Part shown: piece by piece, positions 19,233 through 28,522 of the stretch
How positions within the stretch are numbered: the first letter of the stretch is position 1
Layout of the letters: each line of letters begins with the position of its first letter
Source of the DNA: Acinetobacter sp. ANC 4910
GTDB taxonomy: Bacteria > Pseudomonadota > Gammaproteobacteria > Pseudomonadales > Moraxellaceae
Assembly (NCBI RefSeq): GCF_004331035.1
Contig: NZ_SJNT01000008.1
Span: forward strand, 124,001 to 188,000
Reading direction: 5' to 3'
DNA length: 64,000 bases
Translations under genes and position numbers: made by a program
Notes under the pieces: model-generated
The model's database searches: none
What the model was told of the DNA's origin: nothing
Seen by the model: the letters and a program-made list of their open reading frames with translations, nothing else

Positions 19233-19260
19233 AAAAAAGCCCCCTTTAGAGGCTTTTTTT
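19233..19260 (-). terminator. Terminator after the sulfate-binding protein gene
   Basis: Hairpin AAAAAAGCC...GGCTTTTTT, with inner CT/AG pairing and T runs on both strands, placed 19 bases beyond the sbp stop on the minus strand. Confidence 0.7.
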
Positions 19261-19278
19261 GTACTATTTTAAGCCAGT

Positions 19279-20280
19279 TTAATTGGCTTGATTATAAATC
19301 TGATCAAAAATCGCCCCATTTACAAAGTGCGTTTGTTGCGCTTTTGCCCAGCCGCCAAATACATCACCAATCGTGAACAATTTAATTTTTGGAAATTGGG
19401 CAGCGTATTTGGCTGCGGCTTGGGCATTGCGTGGGCGGAAATAATATTTTGCCGCTAAATCTTGTCCCTTCGGTGAATACAAATAATTTAAATACCCTTT
19501 GGCTAAGTTACGATTGCCATCTTTATCAACTGTTCTATCCACAATCGCGACAGAAGGTTCTGCCAAAATAGAAACCGAAGGATAAACAATTTCAAACTCG
19601 CCTTTTCCCAAACCTTTGGTTGCCAACAAAGCTTCGTTTTCCCAAGACAACAACACATCCCCTATGCCACGTTCAGCAAAAGTGGTTAAAGATCCTCGCG
19701 CTCCCGAATCCAGCACTTTGACATTGTGATACAGATTTTTGACCAACTCTTTCGCTTTAGCATCATTGCCCCCGGGTTGTTTTAGAGCATAACCCCATGC
19801 CGCCAGATAAATCCAACGTGGTGCTCCACCTGTTTTTGGGTTAGGCGTAATAATTTCTACGCCCGGTTTTACCAAATCATTCCAGTCTTTAATGTGTTTT
19901 GGATTGCCCTTACGCACCAAAAAAACCACGGTGGACGTATAAGGTGCCGAATTATTTGGAAATTCTTTTTGCCAATTTTTATCGATATAACCAGCTTTGA
20001 CAATTTCATCAATATCATTGGCCAGAGCTAAAGTTACCACATCGGCTTCTAAACCCGTCGCCACTGCGCGTGCCTGCTTACCAGAACCACCATGAGATTG
20101 TTTAAATTCAATGTCCTGACCCGTGCGCTGCTTCCAGTACTGCCCAAATTCTTTATTGTATTCTTGATAAAATTCACGGGTCGGATCATAAGATACATTC
20201 AAGAAACTTTTTGCTGCAAAGACGTGCCCCGAGACCCCAGCTAAAATTGCAATTCCCAATGCAAAGAAAGATTTATTCAT
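19279..20280 (-). CDS. sbp: Periplasmic sulfate/thiosulfate-binding protein
   Basis: Solute-binding component of a CysTWA-type sulfate ABC importer. The 333-residue precursor has a signal peptide ending around HVFA (residue 22). The mature part has the Sbp/CysP signatures [26 protein letters not shown] and [15 protein letters not shown], which form the buried oxyanion pocket. The permease and ATPase genes are not adjacent, so the transporter must be completed elsewhere. It probably responds to sulfur limitation; no operator was recognised. sbp and cysP cannot be told apart here. Confidence 0.88.
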   Translation of the reverse strand: MNKSFFALGIAILAGVSGHVFAAKSFLNVSYDPTREFYQEYNKEFGQYWKQRTGQDIEFKQSHGGSGKQARAVATGLEADVVTLALANDIDEIVKAGYIDKNWQKEFPNNSAPYTSTVVFLVRKGNPKHIKDWNDLVKPGVEIITPNPKTGGAPRWIYLAAWGYALKQPGGNDAKAKELVKNLYHNVKVLDSGARGSLTTFAERGIGDVLLSWENEALLATKGLGKGEFEIVYPSVSILAEPSVAIVDRTVDKDGNRNLAKGYLNYLYSPKGQDLAAKYYFRPRNAQAAAKYAAQFPKIKLFTIGDVFGGWAKAQQTHFVNGAIFDQIYNQAN

Positions 20281-20681
20281 TGTCGAACTCTAATGACTGT
20301 TTTTTGCACTATATTTTTAATCAATAGTTTGCACAATCATGTGGCTATAAGCATTTATTCATAGTTTTTCTAATTTTAAGATATATAAAATGTTGCAATA
20401 TAAGCCAAAAATTATGCTGAAATCATGTCATGAAATGGTCTAAAATTTGTCACAATATTACAATCTTCATGATGTCTCCATATTTATTTGCTACAACAAC
20501 AATAGATCGATATTACTGTAATGATTACGCGTAGAATCACTTAGATTTTCTTATCTTTTTGTAAAAAGTGTGACGTAAGTCTACTTTTTTGTTTCTAAAG
20601 ATGTTTAAATTGTAGCTATAGTATGTAGAACAGTATTTTATAAAAAAGTTCTCAACATGTTGAGTTAAAGGGGAATTCGCG
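20281..20681. other. AT-rich divergent intergenic region
   Basis: About 400 bases between the divergent sbp gene and a small secreted-protein gene. It must contain both promoters. No tRNA, clear repeat or convincing operator was found; several long A/T runs are present. Confidence 0.4.
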
Positions 20682-20978
20682 ATGAACGTACACTTTTTTC
20701 AAGCCATCTTTCTGAGTGTAGGCTTGGGTTTAATGGCTCAATCGGGTCACACTGCTGCAATTAAAGCCACAATAAACAAAAGTGCAGCACCAGAAAAAGT
20801 CTCTTTGATTGAAAAAGCACTCAATCAGCAAAAGCAAGGTGACAATTATTTGCAGGCAGATAATAATTTAAAGGTGCTGACTGCAATTAAAGTTGCACCG
20901 ACCCAAAGTTTCTTTGCAACGCAAAATGAGCGCTTCTCACGTTTCTTACAAGCGATTTTCCCGCAAAATAATTCTTGA
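20682..20978 (+). CDS. Small secreted protein of unknown function
   Basis: A 98-residue protein with a clear signal peptide (hydrophobic core FFQAIFLSVGLGLMA, likely cleavage after GHTA near residue 24). The short basic, Gln/Asn/Ala-rich mature region contains KVSLIEKALNQQKQGDNYLQADNNL and ends QAIFPQNNS. No domain was recognised and there are no cysteines. AAGGGG lies nine bases before the ATG. A hairpin terminator follows, so it is probably transcribed alone. Presumably periplasmic; function not inferred. Confidence 0.75.
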   Translation: MNVHFFQAIFLSVGLGLMAQSGHTAAIKATINKSAAPEKVSLIEKALNQQKQGDNYLQADNNLKVLTAIKVAPTQSFFATQNERFSRFLQAIFPQNNS

Positions 20979-21017
20979 TTCAAACGCCCAATTTTCCCCC
21001 CTTAAAAATTGGTCATA

Positions 21018-21065
21018 AGCCCAGTCACAAATGTTGAATTAAGCATTAAGTGATTGGGCTTTTTC
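21018..21065 (+). terminator. Terminator between the small secreted protein gene and gltX
   Basis: An 11-bp stem AGCCCAGTCAC / GTGATTGGGCT with one G-T pair is followed by TTTTCG. It lies immediately before the gltX -10 element. Confidence 0.75.
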
Positions 21066-21067
21066 GT

Positions 21068-21073
21068 TATAAT
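21068..21073 (+). promoter_or_regulatory. Probable -10 element of the gltX promoter
   Basis: A perfect TATAAT lies 30 bases before the gltX ATG, right after the preceding terminator. The matching -35 region is weak and lies inside the terminator stem. Confidence 0.5.
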
Positions 21074-21103
21074 AGCTTCAGTTTATTTTCTGAAAATATT
21101 GTT

Positions 21104-22612
21104 ATGACTGTTCGTACCCGTATTGCTCCCTCACCTACAGGGTTTCCTCATGTAGGAACTGCCTACATCGCATTATTTAACATGTGTTTTGCAAAAAAAC
21201 ATGGCGGCGAATTTATCTTACGTATTGAAGATACCGACCAGCTACGCTCGACGCCTGAATCTGAAAAAATGATTTTAGATTCTTTACGCTGGTTAGGTTT
21301 GAATTGGTCTGAGGGACCAGACGTGGGCGGACCACACGCGCCTTACCGCCAATCGGAACGTATGCATATCTACAAGCAATATGCTTTGGATTTAGTAGAA
21401 AAAGGGCATGCATTCTACTGCTTCGCAACGGCTGAAGAACTGGATCAAATGCGTGAAGAACAACAAGCGCGTGGCGAAACACAAAAATATGATGGCCGTG
21501 GCTTAAAACTCACCCAAGAAGAAGTACAACGTCGCCTTGCAGCGGGTGAGCCACACGTAATTCGGATGAAAGTTCCTGGAGAAGGCGTGTGTAAAATTAA
21601 TGACTTATTGCGCGGTGAGGTTGAAATTCCTTGGGCGCAAGTCGACATGCAAGTGTTATTAAAAACCGATGGCTTGCCAACTTATCACTTGGCAAACGTG
21701 GTTGATGACCACTTAATGGAAATCACCCATGTGCTTCGTGGTGAAGAATGGCTACCATCTGCACCAAAACATCAGTTGCTTTATCAATATTTTGGCTGGG
21801 AAATGCCAACACTGTGCCACATGCCATTGTTACGTAACCCAGATAAATCAAAACTGTCTAAACGTAAAAACCCAACGTCTATCAACTACTACCGTGACAT
21901 CGGTGTGTTACCTGAAGCACTCTTGAACTACTTGGGTCGTATGGGCTGGTCGATGCCTGACGAACGTGAAGTGTTTACTTTAAATGACATGATTGAACAC
22001 TTTGATGTGAAACGTGTGTCTTTAGGCGGCCCCATCTTTGATGTGGAAAAACTCAATTGGCTCAATGGTCAATGGATTAAAGGACTGACTCCAGGTCAAT
22101 TACTGGATCGTCTATTAAGCTGGAAAAGTGACCGCAATACCTTAGAAGATATTGCTGCTGCAATTCAACCACGGATTCACTTGTTGTCTGAAGCAGTGAA
22201 TTGGGCAGGTTTCTATTTCAACCACATGCCACAAATTAGCAAAGAACAGTTTGAAAGCAAGAAATTAACTGAAGAGCAAGTACGTCAAAGTTTACAGTTT
22301 GCCATTTGGCGTTTAGAAAGCCAGTTTGCTTGGAACAATGACACGGTAAGCCAAATCCTGATGGATTTAGCGAGCCAGATGAACATTAAGCTGCGCGATT
22401 TCATGCCAGCCTTCTTTATTGCGATTGCAGGTTCGACTTCTTCGACACCAGTCATGCAATCGATGGTGACTTTAGGCCCAGACTTAACCTTCGCTCGTTT
22501 ACGTCATGCACTGGAAATTGTGGGTGCACCGAGCAAAAAAGAAGCGAAAGTATGGGAAAAATTGAATGAAAGCCTGAAATTGCCGAAAAATGATGCAATT
22601 GAACAAGCCTAA
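21104..22612 (+). CDS. gltX: Glutamyl-tRNA synthetase
   Basis: Class I aminoacyl-tRNA synthetase that charges tRNA-Glu. The 502-residue protein has the HIGH-type motif as [11 protein letters not shown] (residues 9-19) and the KMSKS-type loop as Lys250-Leu-Ser-Lys-Arg. The GluRS signature [13 protein letters not shown] lies between them and a helical anticodon-binding domain follows. The ATG at 21104 gives the usual [13 protein letters not shown] start; an upstream frame from 21050 runs through the terminator. Just downstream lie genes for tRNA-Ala and its own substrate tRNA-Glu. Confidence 0.97.
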   Translation: MTVRTRIAPSPTGFPHVGTAYIALFNMCFAKKHGGEFILRIEDTDQLRSTPESEKMILDSLRWLGLNWSEGPDVGGPHAPYRQSERMHIYKQYALDLVEKGHAFYCFATAEELDQMREEQQARGETQKYDGRGLKLTQEEVQRRLAAGEPHVIRMKVPGEGVCKINDLLRGEVEIPWAQVDMQVLLKTDGLPTYHLANVVDDHLMEITHVLRGEEWLPSAPKHQLLYQYFGWEMPTLCHMPLLRNPDKSKLSKRKNPTSINYYRDIGVLPEALLNYLGRMGWSMPDEREVFTLNDMIEHFDVKRVSLGGPIFDVEKLNWLNGQWIKGLTPGQLLDRLLSWKSDRNTLEDIAAAIQPRIHLLSEAVNWAGFYFNHMPQISKEQFESKKLTEEQVRQSLQFAIWRLESQFAWNNDTVSQILMDLASQMNIKLRDFMPAFFIAIAGSTSSTPVMQSMVTLGPDLTFARLRHALEIVGAPSKKEAKVWEKLNESLKLPKNDAIEQA

Positions 22613-22624
22613 TTAAATTAGCTG

Positions 22625-22653
22625 TTGACGTGTGAGCAGAATATCCCTAATAT
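22625..22653 (+). promoter_or_regulatory. Sigma-70 promoter of the tRNA-Ala/tRNA-Glu unit
   Basis: TTGACG (22625-22630), 17-base spacer, TAATAT (22648-22653), followed by a GC-rich discriminator (GCGCTC), typical of stringently controlled stable-RNA promoters. Transcription would start about ten bases before tRNA-Ala. Confidence 0.75.
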
Positions 22654-22669
22654 TGCGCTCACACAGACT

Positions 22670-22745
22670 GGGGTCATAGCTCAGTTGGTAGAGCGCTACA
22701 ATGGCATTGTAGAGGTCAGCGGTTCGATCCCGCTTGACTCCACCA
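22670..22745 (+). tRNA. tRNA-Ala (anticodon GGC)
   Basis: A 76-base cloverleaf including the encoded CCA. The acceptor stem GGGGTCA/TGACTCC carries the G3-U70 wobble that identifies alanine tRNAs. The anticodon loop ATGGCAT reads GGC. The T-loop GGTTCGATCC is canonical. Confidence 0.97.
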
Positions 22746-22775
22746 AAAAATCGTTTTACCTGTGTTGCCTCATAA

Positions 22776-22851
22776 GTCCCTATCGTCTAGAGGCCTAGGA
22801 CATCGCCCTTTCACGGCGGTAACCGGGGTTCGAATCCCCGTAGGGACGCCA
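22776..22851 (+). tRNA. tRNA-Glu (anticodon TTC)
   Basis: A 76-base cloverleaf with acceptor GTCCCTA/TAGGGAC, anticodon loop CTTTCAC (anticodon TTC), canonical GGTTCGAATCC T-arm and encoded GCCA end. It shares the promoter of tRNA-Ala 30 bases upstream and is followed by a terminator. Confidence 0.97.
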
Positions 22852-22861
22852 AATTCAAAAA

Positions 22862-22888
22862 AGCCACTGTTCAACAGTGGCTTTTTTA
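22862..22888 (+). terminator. Terminator of the tRNA-Ala/tRNA-Glu unit
   Basis: Stem GCCACTGTT / AACAGTGGC with a short loop and a following run of seven Ts, ten bases after tRNA-Glu. Confidence 0.88.
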
Positions 22889-22979
22889 TTGCCTCAACAA
22901 AACATAAATTTGCCTGAATTATTTTGGCTCTGTACAAGATTCCGCTAGAATAAACCCAGATAAAAATGATGGAGCTGAA

Positions 22980-23321
22980 ATGCAATACCGTTGCCCAAAA
23001 TGCCAAAGTCCGAAGATTATGCCTGTTGCTCAAGCCAATGCACCTGCGGCACGTCCTGTTGTCCCTAAAAGTTTAGTGTTTCTTGTGCCTTCCATTTTTG
23101 TCTTGTTGCTTTTGGTGTTAATTAGCATCGCCATGTGGTTATTCGGTGATGGCGCAGGCTCAACCCTGCAAATTGCAACGGTGGTGGTGTTTGTGATTTG
23201 TGCTGTTGCTGGTTTCTTGTTCTACCGCGATTTACCTGATTTCAAAATTTCAATGCAATCATTTATGCAATCCCAAAAGAAATGGAAATGCCGTGAATGC
23301 GAACACGAGTGGGAAATCTAA
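22980..23321 (+). CDS. Small membrane protein with split zinc-ribbon motifs
   Basis: A 113-residue protein with CPKC at residues 5-8 and CRECEHEW near the C-terminus. These four cysteines plausibly form one zinc ribbon on the cytoplasmic side. Two membrane helices lie between them (about 32-55 and 62-83). This is a recurrent architecture of uncharacterised proteins. It follows the tRNA unit but has its own upstream region. Function unknown. Confidence 0.8.
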   Translation: MQYRCPKCQSPKIMPVAQANAPAARPVVPKSLVFLVPSIFVLLLLVLISIAMWLFGDGAGSTLQIATVVVFVICAVAGFLFYRDLPDFKISMQSFMQSQKKWKCRECEHEWEI

Positions 23322-23343
23322 TTCAATCCTACTTCACATCAGC

Positions 23344-24321
23344 TTAATGCTGATGTGAATGGTCATGAGTGTCTTGCTCTGAATGAACATGTGCTGGTGC
23401 TTCATGTTGATGAGCGCCTTGCTGACTATGTGTATGGGCCAGACATTCATCATCTTCAATCTGTAAGGTCATTTCGGCAATGCCATGTTGCTGATGCAGC
23501 ATCGCGGAAGCTGCCTGATACAACTGTTTTTGATCAGCTTGTGGGGCATACAGATGCACAGTGAGATGAATATTTTTAGAACTAATGGCCCAGACCTTGA
23601 GTTGGTGGATACTTTCAACCTTAGGCAATTGCAGTAAATCTTGGCGTAATTGCTCGATATCAATTTCTTCTGGTACCCCTTCTAATAAAATATTAATGCT
23701 CTGTTTGAGTAAAATCCATGTCCGTGGCAAAACCCAAAAACCAATTAAGACCGCAATCAGCGTATCCACCCAATACCAATGAGTAAAATAAATCACAATT
23801 GCCCCAATAATCACGCCGACTGAACCTAAGGCATCACTCAAAACCTCTAAATAAGCGCCTTTCACATTCAGACTTTCCTGAGCACTGGAAAACAAGATGC
23901 GCATGGAAATTAAATTAATGATCAAACCAATGACGGCCACGACCAGCATACCCATACTTTGAATTTCTGGCGGATGACTAAAACGCTGATAGGCTTCGTA
24001 TAAAATATACACGGCAACCAAGAACAACATTAGCGCATTAAATAAAGCTGCTAAAATTTCGAAACGTTGATAACCAAAGGTCCGTTTGTTATCTGCAGGC
24101 AATTTGCCAATTTTAATGGCGACCAAAGCAATCGCGAGTGCTGCTGCATCGGTAAACATATGTGCCGCATCCGAAAGCAATGCCAGACTCTGCGTGATAA
24201 ACCCCGCAATGACTTCAATAATTAAGAAAATACTGGTCAGCACTAAAGCAAAACTTAACTTCTTGGCATTTTTTTCAGTCACGGTTGCATGTGTATGATC
24301 ATGCCCATGCGATCCACTCAT
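23344..24321 (-). CDS. czcD: Cation diffusion facilitator (CzcD/ZitB-type zinc exporter)
   Basis: Proton-coupled exporter of Zn2+ and similar cations from the cytoplasm. The 325-residue protein has a short His-rich N-terminus (HGHDHTH). Six membrane segments include the metal site of helix 2 (Asp51, His54, Asp58 in LLSDAAHMFTD) and of helix 5 (YLEVLSDALGSVG). A cytoplasmic ferredoxin-like domain and a strongly His-rich tail (CLAHTHSQQGAHQH...) follow. The ATG at 24321 has GAGGCG seven bases upstream; an upstream ATG at 24339 lacks a site. It neighbours a czcCBA system, consistent with a two-stage export pathway; the substrate is inferred. Confidence 0.9.
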   Translation of the reverse strand: MSGSHGHDHTHATVTEKNAKKLSFALVLTSIFLIIEVIAGFITQSLALLSDAAHMFTDAAALAIALVAIKIGKLPADNKRTFGYQRFEILAALFNALMLFLVAVYILYEAYQRFSHPPEIQSMGMLVVAVIGLIINLISMRILFSSAQESLNVKGAYLEVLSDALGSVGVIIGAIVIYFTHWYWVDTLIAVLIGFWVLPRTWILLKQSINILLEGVPEEIDIEQLRQDLLQLPKVESIHQLKVWAISSKNIHLTVHLYAPQADQKQLYQAASAMLHQQHGIAEMTLQIEDDECLAHTHSQQGAHQHEAPAHVHSEQDTHDHSHQH

Positions 24322-24490
24322 ATTGTCGCCTCTATTCATTCTTATTACAGTCTATTTGGCCAGATTCGACCGACACAAACCTATATTTTACTTTGCAAAA
24401 TACATGAAAATAATTATCATTTACAAACTCAATTTATTGGCTAAGTCTTCATCCATCTTCTCGCATCATTTTTGAAATTGGAATTCTGTT

Positions 24491-25294
24491 ATGAAAAAAA
24501 TTGTTATTCTTTCTGGGGTACTGCTGAGTAGCTATAGCTTTGCACATGAACCTTATGTCGCTCCATTGGCCTTTACCACAGATAACACCCAAATTCCTGT
24601 TATTGCAGCTTATGCAGAGCAAGCCTTACAAGCAGAATATGCCCTCAAAGATCCACAATTTACCATTATTCAACCCGACCAAAAGCAAATGACCGTGCAG
24701 CCCGTAGTGAGCTTAAAATCGGCCACCACCTTTGATTTACCCCTCCCAGAAAAAGGCACCTATACGGTTTTTGCCAAGACCAGTTACCCGATCCAATATG
24801 TTCAGCATAATAAACAATGGAAAATTTTAGCCAATGCTACAGCAGATCAAGTCCCGCCTTTAAGTGAGCGTGATTATGTGATTGCTAGCGACTTTAAGGG
24901 CAAATTACCCCAAAAAGTAGACACCGTTCGTGAATGGACCTTGCAGACTTATATCAGCAAACAATCGACTTCTGCGATTGCTGCAAGTTCAGCACCGATT
25001 CAAGTCCATTTTTCTATTCATCCAAATGCACTGATCGCGCAGCAAACGGTTCAGCTCCAAATTCATAAAGCCAACAAACCTTTAGCTCAGGCTGAGTTAG
25101 TGGTTCGTGCCCAAGGTGCAACTGAAGCTCAAGCACTCAGCATTCCTGTCCAAAATAACGGCAGTGCCAATATTACTTTTCCACATGCCGGAAATTACTT
25201 GATCGAAGTCTCTGAAAAAATCGATAGCAAAGCGACTCAGAAAAATCAGTACGCCACCATTATCAGTGTCCATGTTGCTCAAGCAAATTCTTAA
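24491..25294 (+). CDS. DUF4198-family periplasmic protein, metal-associated
   Basis: A 267-residue secreted protein with a signal peptide ending at SYSFA (residue 18) and mature start HEPYVAPLAF. It has the layout of DUF4198 proteins: two beta-sandwich-like halves, one near residues 20-145 and a C-terminal carboxypeptidase-regulatory-like half (VQLQIHKANKPLAQAELVV...). Such proteins are often encoded beside nickel/cobalt/zinc transport genes. Here it sits between a CDF exporter and an RND metal pump. A periplasmic metal-binding or sensing role is plausible but unproven. Confidence 0.8.
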   Translation: MKKIVILSGVLLSSYSFAHEPYVAPLAFTTDNTQIPVIAAYAEQALQAEYALKDPQFTIIQPDQKQMTVQPVVSLKSATTFDLPLPEKGTYTVFAKTSYPIQYVQHNKQWKILANATADQVPPLSERDYVIASDFKGKLPQKVDTVREWTLQTYISKQSTSAIAASSAPIQVHFSIHPNALIAQQTVQLQIHKANKPLAQAELVVRAQGATEAQALSIPVQNNGSANITFPHAGNYLIEVSEKIDSKATQKNQYATIISVHVAQANS

Positions 25295-25304
25295 GATTCA
25301 ACAA

Positions 25305-25340
25305 TGCCTTGATTCAAAGTGAATCAAGGCACATTTCATT
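25305..25340. terminator. Hairpin between the DUF4198 gene and czcA
   Basis: Perfect 11-bp stem TGCCTTGATTC / GAATCAAGGCA with a 5-base loop at the convergent gene ends. T runs are weak on both strands, so termination strength is uncertain. Confidence 0.55.
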
Positions 25341-28300
25341 TAACGCACTTTTGCTTCATGCATCCAACGATACAACACAGGTAAGAGCACCAAGGTCAGC
25401 ATCGTCGAAGATAAAATCCCGCCAATCACGACTGTTGCTAAAGGTCGTTGTACTTCTGCCCCCGTTCCTGTTGCCAAAGCCATGGGAATGAACCCCAATG
25501 AAGCAACACAAGCAGTCATCAATACGGGGCGTAAACGCAAAATTGCACCTTGCCACGTGGCATGGTAAATATCTAAATGCTGTCTGAGTTCTTTGATAAA
25601 GGTCAGCATGACCAAACCATTCAAGACTGCAACACCGGATAAAGCAATAAAACCTACTCCTGCTGACATTGAAAGTGGAATATCACGCAACCATAAAGCA
25701 ATCAGACCACCACATAATGCAAATGGTACGCCAGTAAACACCAATAGACTTTCTTTGATGTTATGAAACACAGCCATAAGTAAAACAAAAATCGCAATGA
25801 GAGCCAACGGAACTACCCAGAGCATACGGTTTTTAGCCGAGATTAAATTTTCGAACTGACCACCATAATCTAACCAATAACCTTCGGGTAAAGGCTGCTC
25901 TGCTAGTATCGTTTGCAGCTCCTGTACAAATGAACCCAAATCACGCCCTTCAACATTGGCCGTGACGATCATACGGCGTTTGCCATCTTCACGGCTCACT
26001 TGATTAATCCCCAAAATGGTTTCAACTTTAGCCACATCTTGCAGTTGAATGAGTCCTCCATTGGCGGTTTGTAGCGGTAATACGGCTAAATGTTCTGGTG
26101 TTCGCTGTGGGTCATCTAAACGAATGACAAAATCAAAGCGTCGATCACCTTGTAAAATTTGTCCAATATTTTGCCCCCCCACACTGGTCGCCACCAAATC
26201 TTGAATCGCCTTGACCGACAAACCATATTGTGCCGCTAAGGCAGGATTCACCTCTACATTCAACAAAGGAAGACCGCTGGTTTGTTCAATATTGACCGCA
26301 GTTGCGCCTGAAATACGCTGAATTTTTTCTGCAATGCGGGTAGCCTGCTGATTCAGCACCTGCATATCATCGCCAAAAATCTTGACCCCAACATCGCTGC
26401 GTACACCTGAAATCAGCTCATTAAAACGTAGTTCAATCGGTTGAGAAAACTCACTGTTATTACCTGGTAAAGTTGCCAGAAAAGCGATCATACGTTGACG
26501 TAGCTCATCGAGGCTTTGTTTGGAGTCTGGCCATTGCTCACGTGGCTTTAACAATACAATCGCATCAGAAATATTGGGGGGCATCACATCTGTTGCGACC
26601 TCTGCGGTTCCCGTACGCGCAAAAATTGCCTTAATTTCAGGAAATTCTTTTAACAGTAACTTTTCAGTATTTTCCTGCATACGCAAAGACTGCTCTAAGC
26701 CTGTACTGGGTGAACGCATTTGTTGTACCGCAAAATCCCCTTCGCTCAATTGCGGTGCAAACTCACTCCCTACCTGTGTGGCAAGCACGCCTGTAAAAAA
26801 TAAGATACACAGTGCTAGGGTCAGTACCAAGGCTTTGAATTCATAGGCCCAATTCAGTAATCGCGTGTATTGCTGTTTGAGCCAGAGCATCCAGCGACTT
26901 TCCTTTTCCTTGATCTCCCCCGTGACCCATAATGCCACCGCTGCTGGGACAAAACTGATCGAGAGAAGAATGGCACCAATCAGGGCTAACACGACCGTCA
27001 TTGCCATGGGGTGAAACAATTTGGCTTCCACCCCTGACAGCGCAAAGATCGGGAAATACACCACTAAAATAATCAACTGACCAAAGATTAATGGTCGTCG
27101 TGCCTGTTTCGCTGCTAAGAACACTTCCTGAAATCGTTCAGAACGGGTGAGTAAGCGTCGATGTCGATGTTGGGCTTCTGCTAATCTGCGAATACAGTTT
27201 TCCACAATCACCACAGCCCCATCCACGATGATGCCGAAATCCAGTGCCCCCAAACTCATCAAATTGGCACTGATATTCTGTTGCGCCATTCCTGTTAAGG
27301 TAAATAGCATCGAAAGTGGAATCACACAGGCGGTGATCAGTGCCGCACGGAAATTCCCCAAAAATAAAAACAGAATCACAATAACCAGTATTGCACCTTC
27401 GACCAGATTTTTCTGTACGGTTTTTATCGCACGATCGACCAGACTGGTACGGTCATATACGGTTTCAATGACCACACCTTGAGGTAAAGACTGTTGCACC
27501 TGTTTCAATTTGGCATCTACAGCTTGGGCGACGGTGCGGCTGTTTTCGCCCATCATCATCATCGCGATGCCCAATACCGTTTCTTCTCCGTTATAGGTTG
27601 CCGCACCTGTACGTAAATCATGACCTATGGACACTGTGGCAACATCAGCCACCCGAATTGGAAAACCATTTTTATTGGCAATACTCACATTTTGAATCGC
27701 TTTGATATCCGTGAGTGTACCGGGCACCCGTACCGTCAGTTGCTGCCCATTCTGTTCAATAAAGCCCGCACCACGGTTTTCATTATTCTCCGTCAGCGCA
27801 GTTTGTAACTCACTGAGTGGAATTTGCAATTGCTGTAAGCGTTGTAAATCTGGAGTGACCACATAGGTTTTGCTATAGCCGCCAATCGAGTTGACCTCCG
27901 CCACACCTGCGACACGTTGCAGTTGTGGGCGGACAATCCAGTCCTGAATTTCACGTAAATCCATAGCGCTATACGCTGTACCATCAGCCTTACGCGCATT
28001 CGGTTCTGCCTTAATTACCCATTGATAAATTTCCCCCAATCCCGTGGAAATGGGCGACATGGTCGGAATAATGGCTTCGGGAAGTTCTGCCTGTGCTTCT
28101 TGTAGACGCTGATTGATCAACTGCCTTGCCCAGTAAATATCGGTGCCATCCTGAAAAATAATGGTGACCTGAGACAGACCATAACGTGAAATGGAACGAG
28201 TTTGCTGTAACTCAGGTAACCCTGCCATCGCATTTTCTATGGGATAGGTAATTCGTTGCTCGACCTCCAAAGCAGTAAAACCTGCGGCTTGGGTATTAAT

Positions 28301-28522
28301 TTGCACCTGCGTATTGGTAATGTCAGGCACAGCATCAATTGGCAATTGTTGATAGCTATAAATTCCGACCCCAATCCAAGTCAATACAAAGAGCATGACC
28401 CAAATGGCATTGCGAATAGAAAACTGGATGATGCGGTCAAACCATCCTTCTGGCGGAGGTAAACCGTCTGAAGTCAGCTGTGCCGTTTCAACCTCTGGCG
28501 GAAGCGGTGGTTTAGTGTGCAT
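25340..28522 (-). CDS. czcA: Heavy-metal efflux RND pump subunit (CzcA/CusA family)
   Basis: Proton-driven inner-membrane trimer that exports divalent cations through a CzcB/CzcC conduit. The 1060-residue protein has RND topology: helix 1 (about 34-54), periplasmic loop 1, helices 2-7, loop 2 and helices 8-12. LGALDFGIIVDGAVVIVEN is the transmembrane signature of the heavy-metal RND class with acidic proton-relay residues. The extra N-terminal ~25 residues are unusual but modest. Its start overlaps the end of czcB by 11 bases. The likely substrates are Zn, Cd and Co rather than Cu/Ag, inferred from the CzcI-like gene and the CDF neighbour. Confidence 0.93.
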   Translation of the reverse strand: MHTKPPLPPEVETAQLTSDGLPPPEGWFDRIIQFSIRNAIWVMLFVLTWIGVGIYSYQQLPIDAVPDITNTQVQINTQAAGFTALEVEQRITYPIENAMAGLPELQQTRSISRYGLSQVTIIFQDGTDIYWARQLINQRLQEAQAELPEAIIPTMSPISTGLGEIYQWVIKAEPNARKADGTAYSAMDLREIQDWIVRPQLQRVAGVAEVNSIGGYSKTYVVTPDLQRLQQLQIPLSELQTALTENNENRGAGFIEQNGQQLTVRVPGTLTDIKAIQNVSIANKNGFPIRVADVATVSIGHDLRTGAATYNGEETVLGIAMMMMGENSRTVAQAVDAKLKQVQQSLPQGVVIETVYDRTSLVDRAIKTVQKNLVEGAILVIVILFLFLGNFRAALITACVIPLSMLFTLTGMAQQNISANLMSLGALDFGIIVDGAVVIVENCIRRLAEAQHRHRRLLTRSERFQEVFLAAKQARRPLIFGQLIILVVYFPIFALSGVEAKLFHPMAMTVVLALIGAILLSISFVPAAVALWVTGEIKEKESRWMLWLKQQYTRLLNWAYEFKALVLTLALCILFFTGVLATQVGSEFAPQLSEGDFAVQQMRSPSTGLEQSLRMQENTEKLLLKEFPEIKAIFARTGTAEVATDVMPPNISDAIVLLKPREQWPDSKQSLDELRQRMIAFLATLPGNNSEFSQPIELRFNELISGVRSDVGVKIFGDDMQVLNQQATRIAEKIQRISGATAVNIEQTSGLPLLNVEVNPALAAQYGLSVKAIQDLVATSVGGQNIGQILQGDRRFDFVIRLDDPQRTPEHLAVLPLQTANGGLIQLQDVAKVETILGINQVSREDGKRRMIVTANVEGRDLGSFVQELQTILAEQPLPEGYWLDYGGQFENLISAKNRMLWVVPLALIAIFVLLMAVFHNIKESLLVFTGVPFALCGGLIALWLRDIPLSMSAGVGFIALSGVAVLNGLVMLTFIKELRQHLDIYHATWQGAILRLRPVLMTACVASLGFIPMALATGTGAEVQRPLATVVIGGILSSTMLTLVLLPVLYRWMHEAKVR

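Noticed and set aside
22770..23033. Minus-strand frame containing GVPTGIRTPVTAVKGRCPRPLDDRDL
   Set aside because: It is the antisense translation of the tRNA-Glu gene, a well-known false-positive protein, and the tRNA is convincing.
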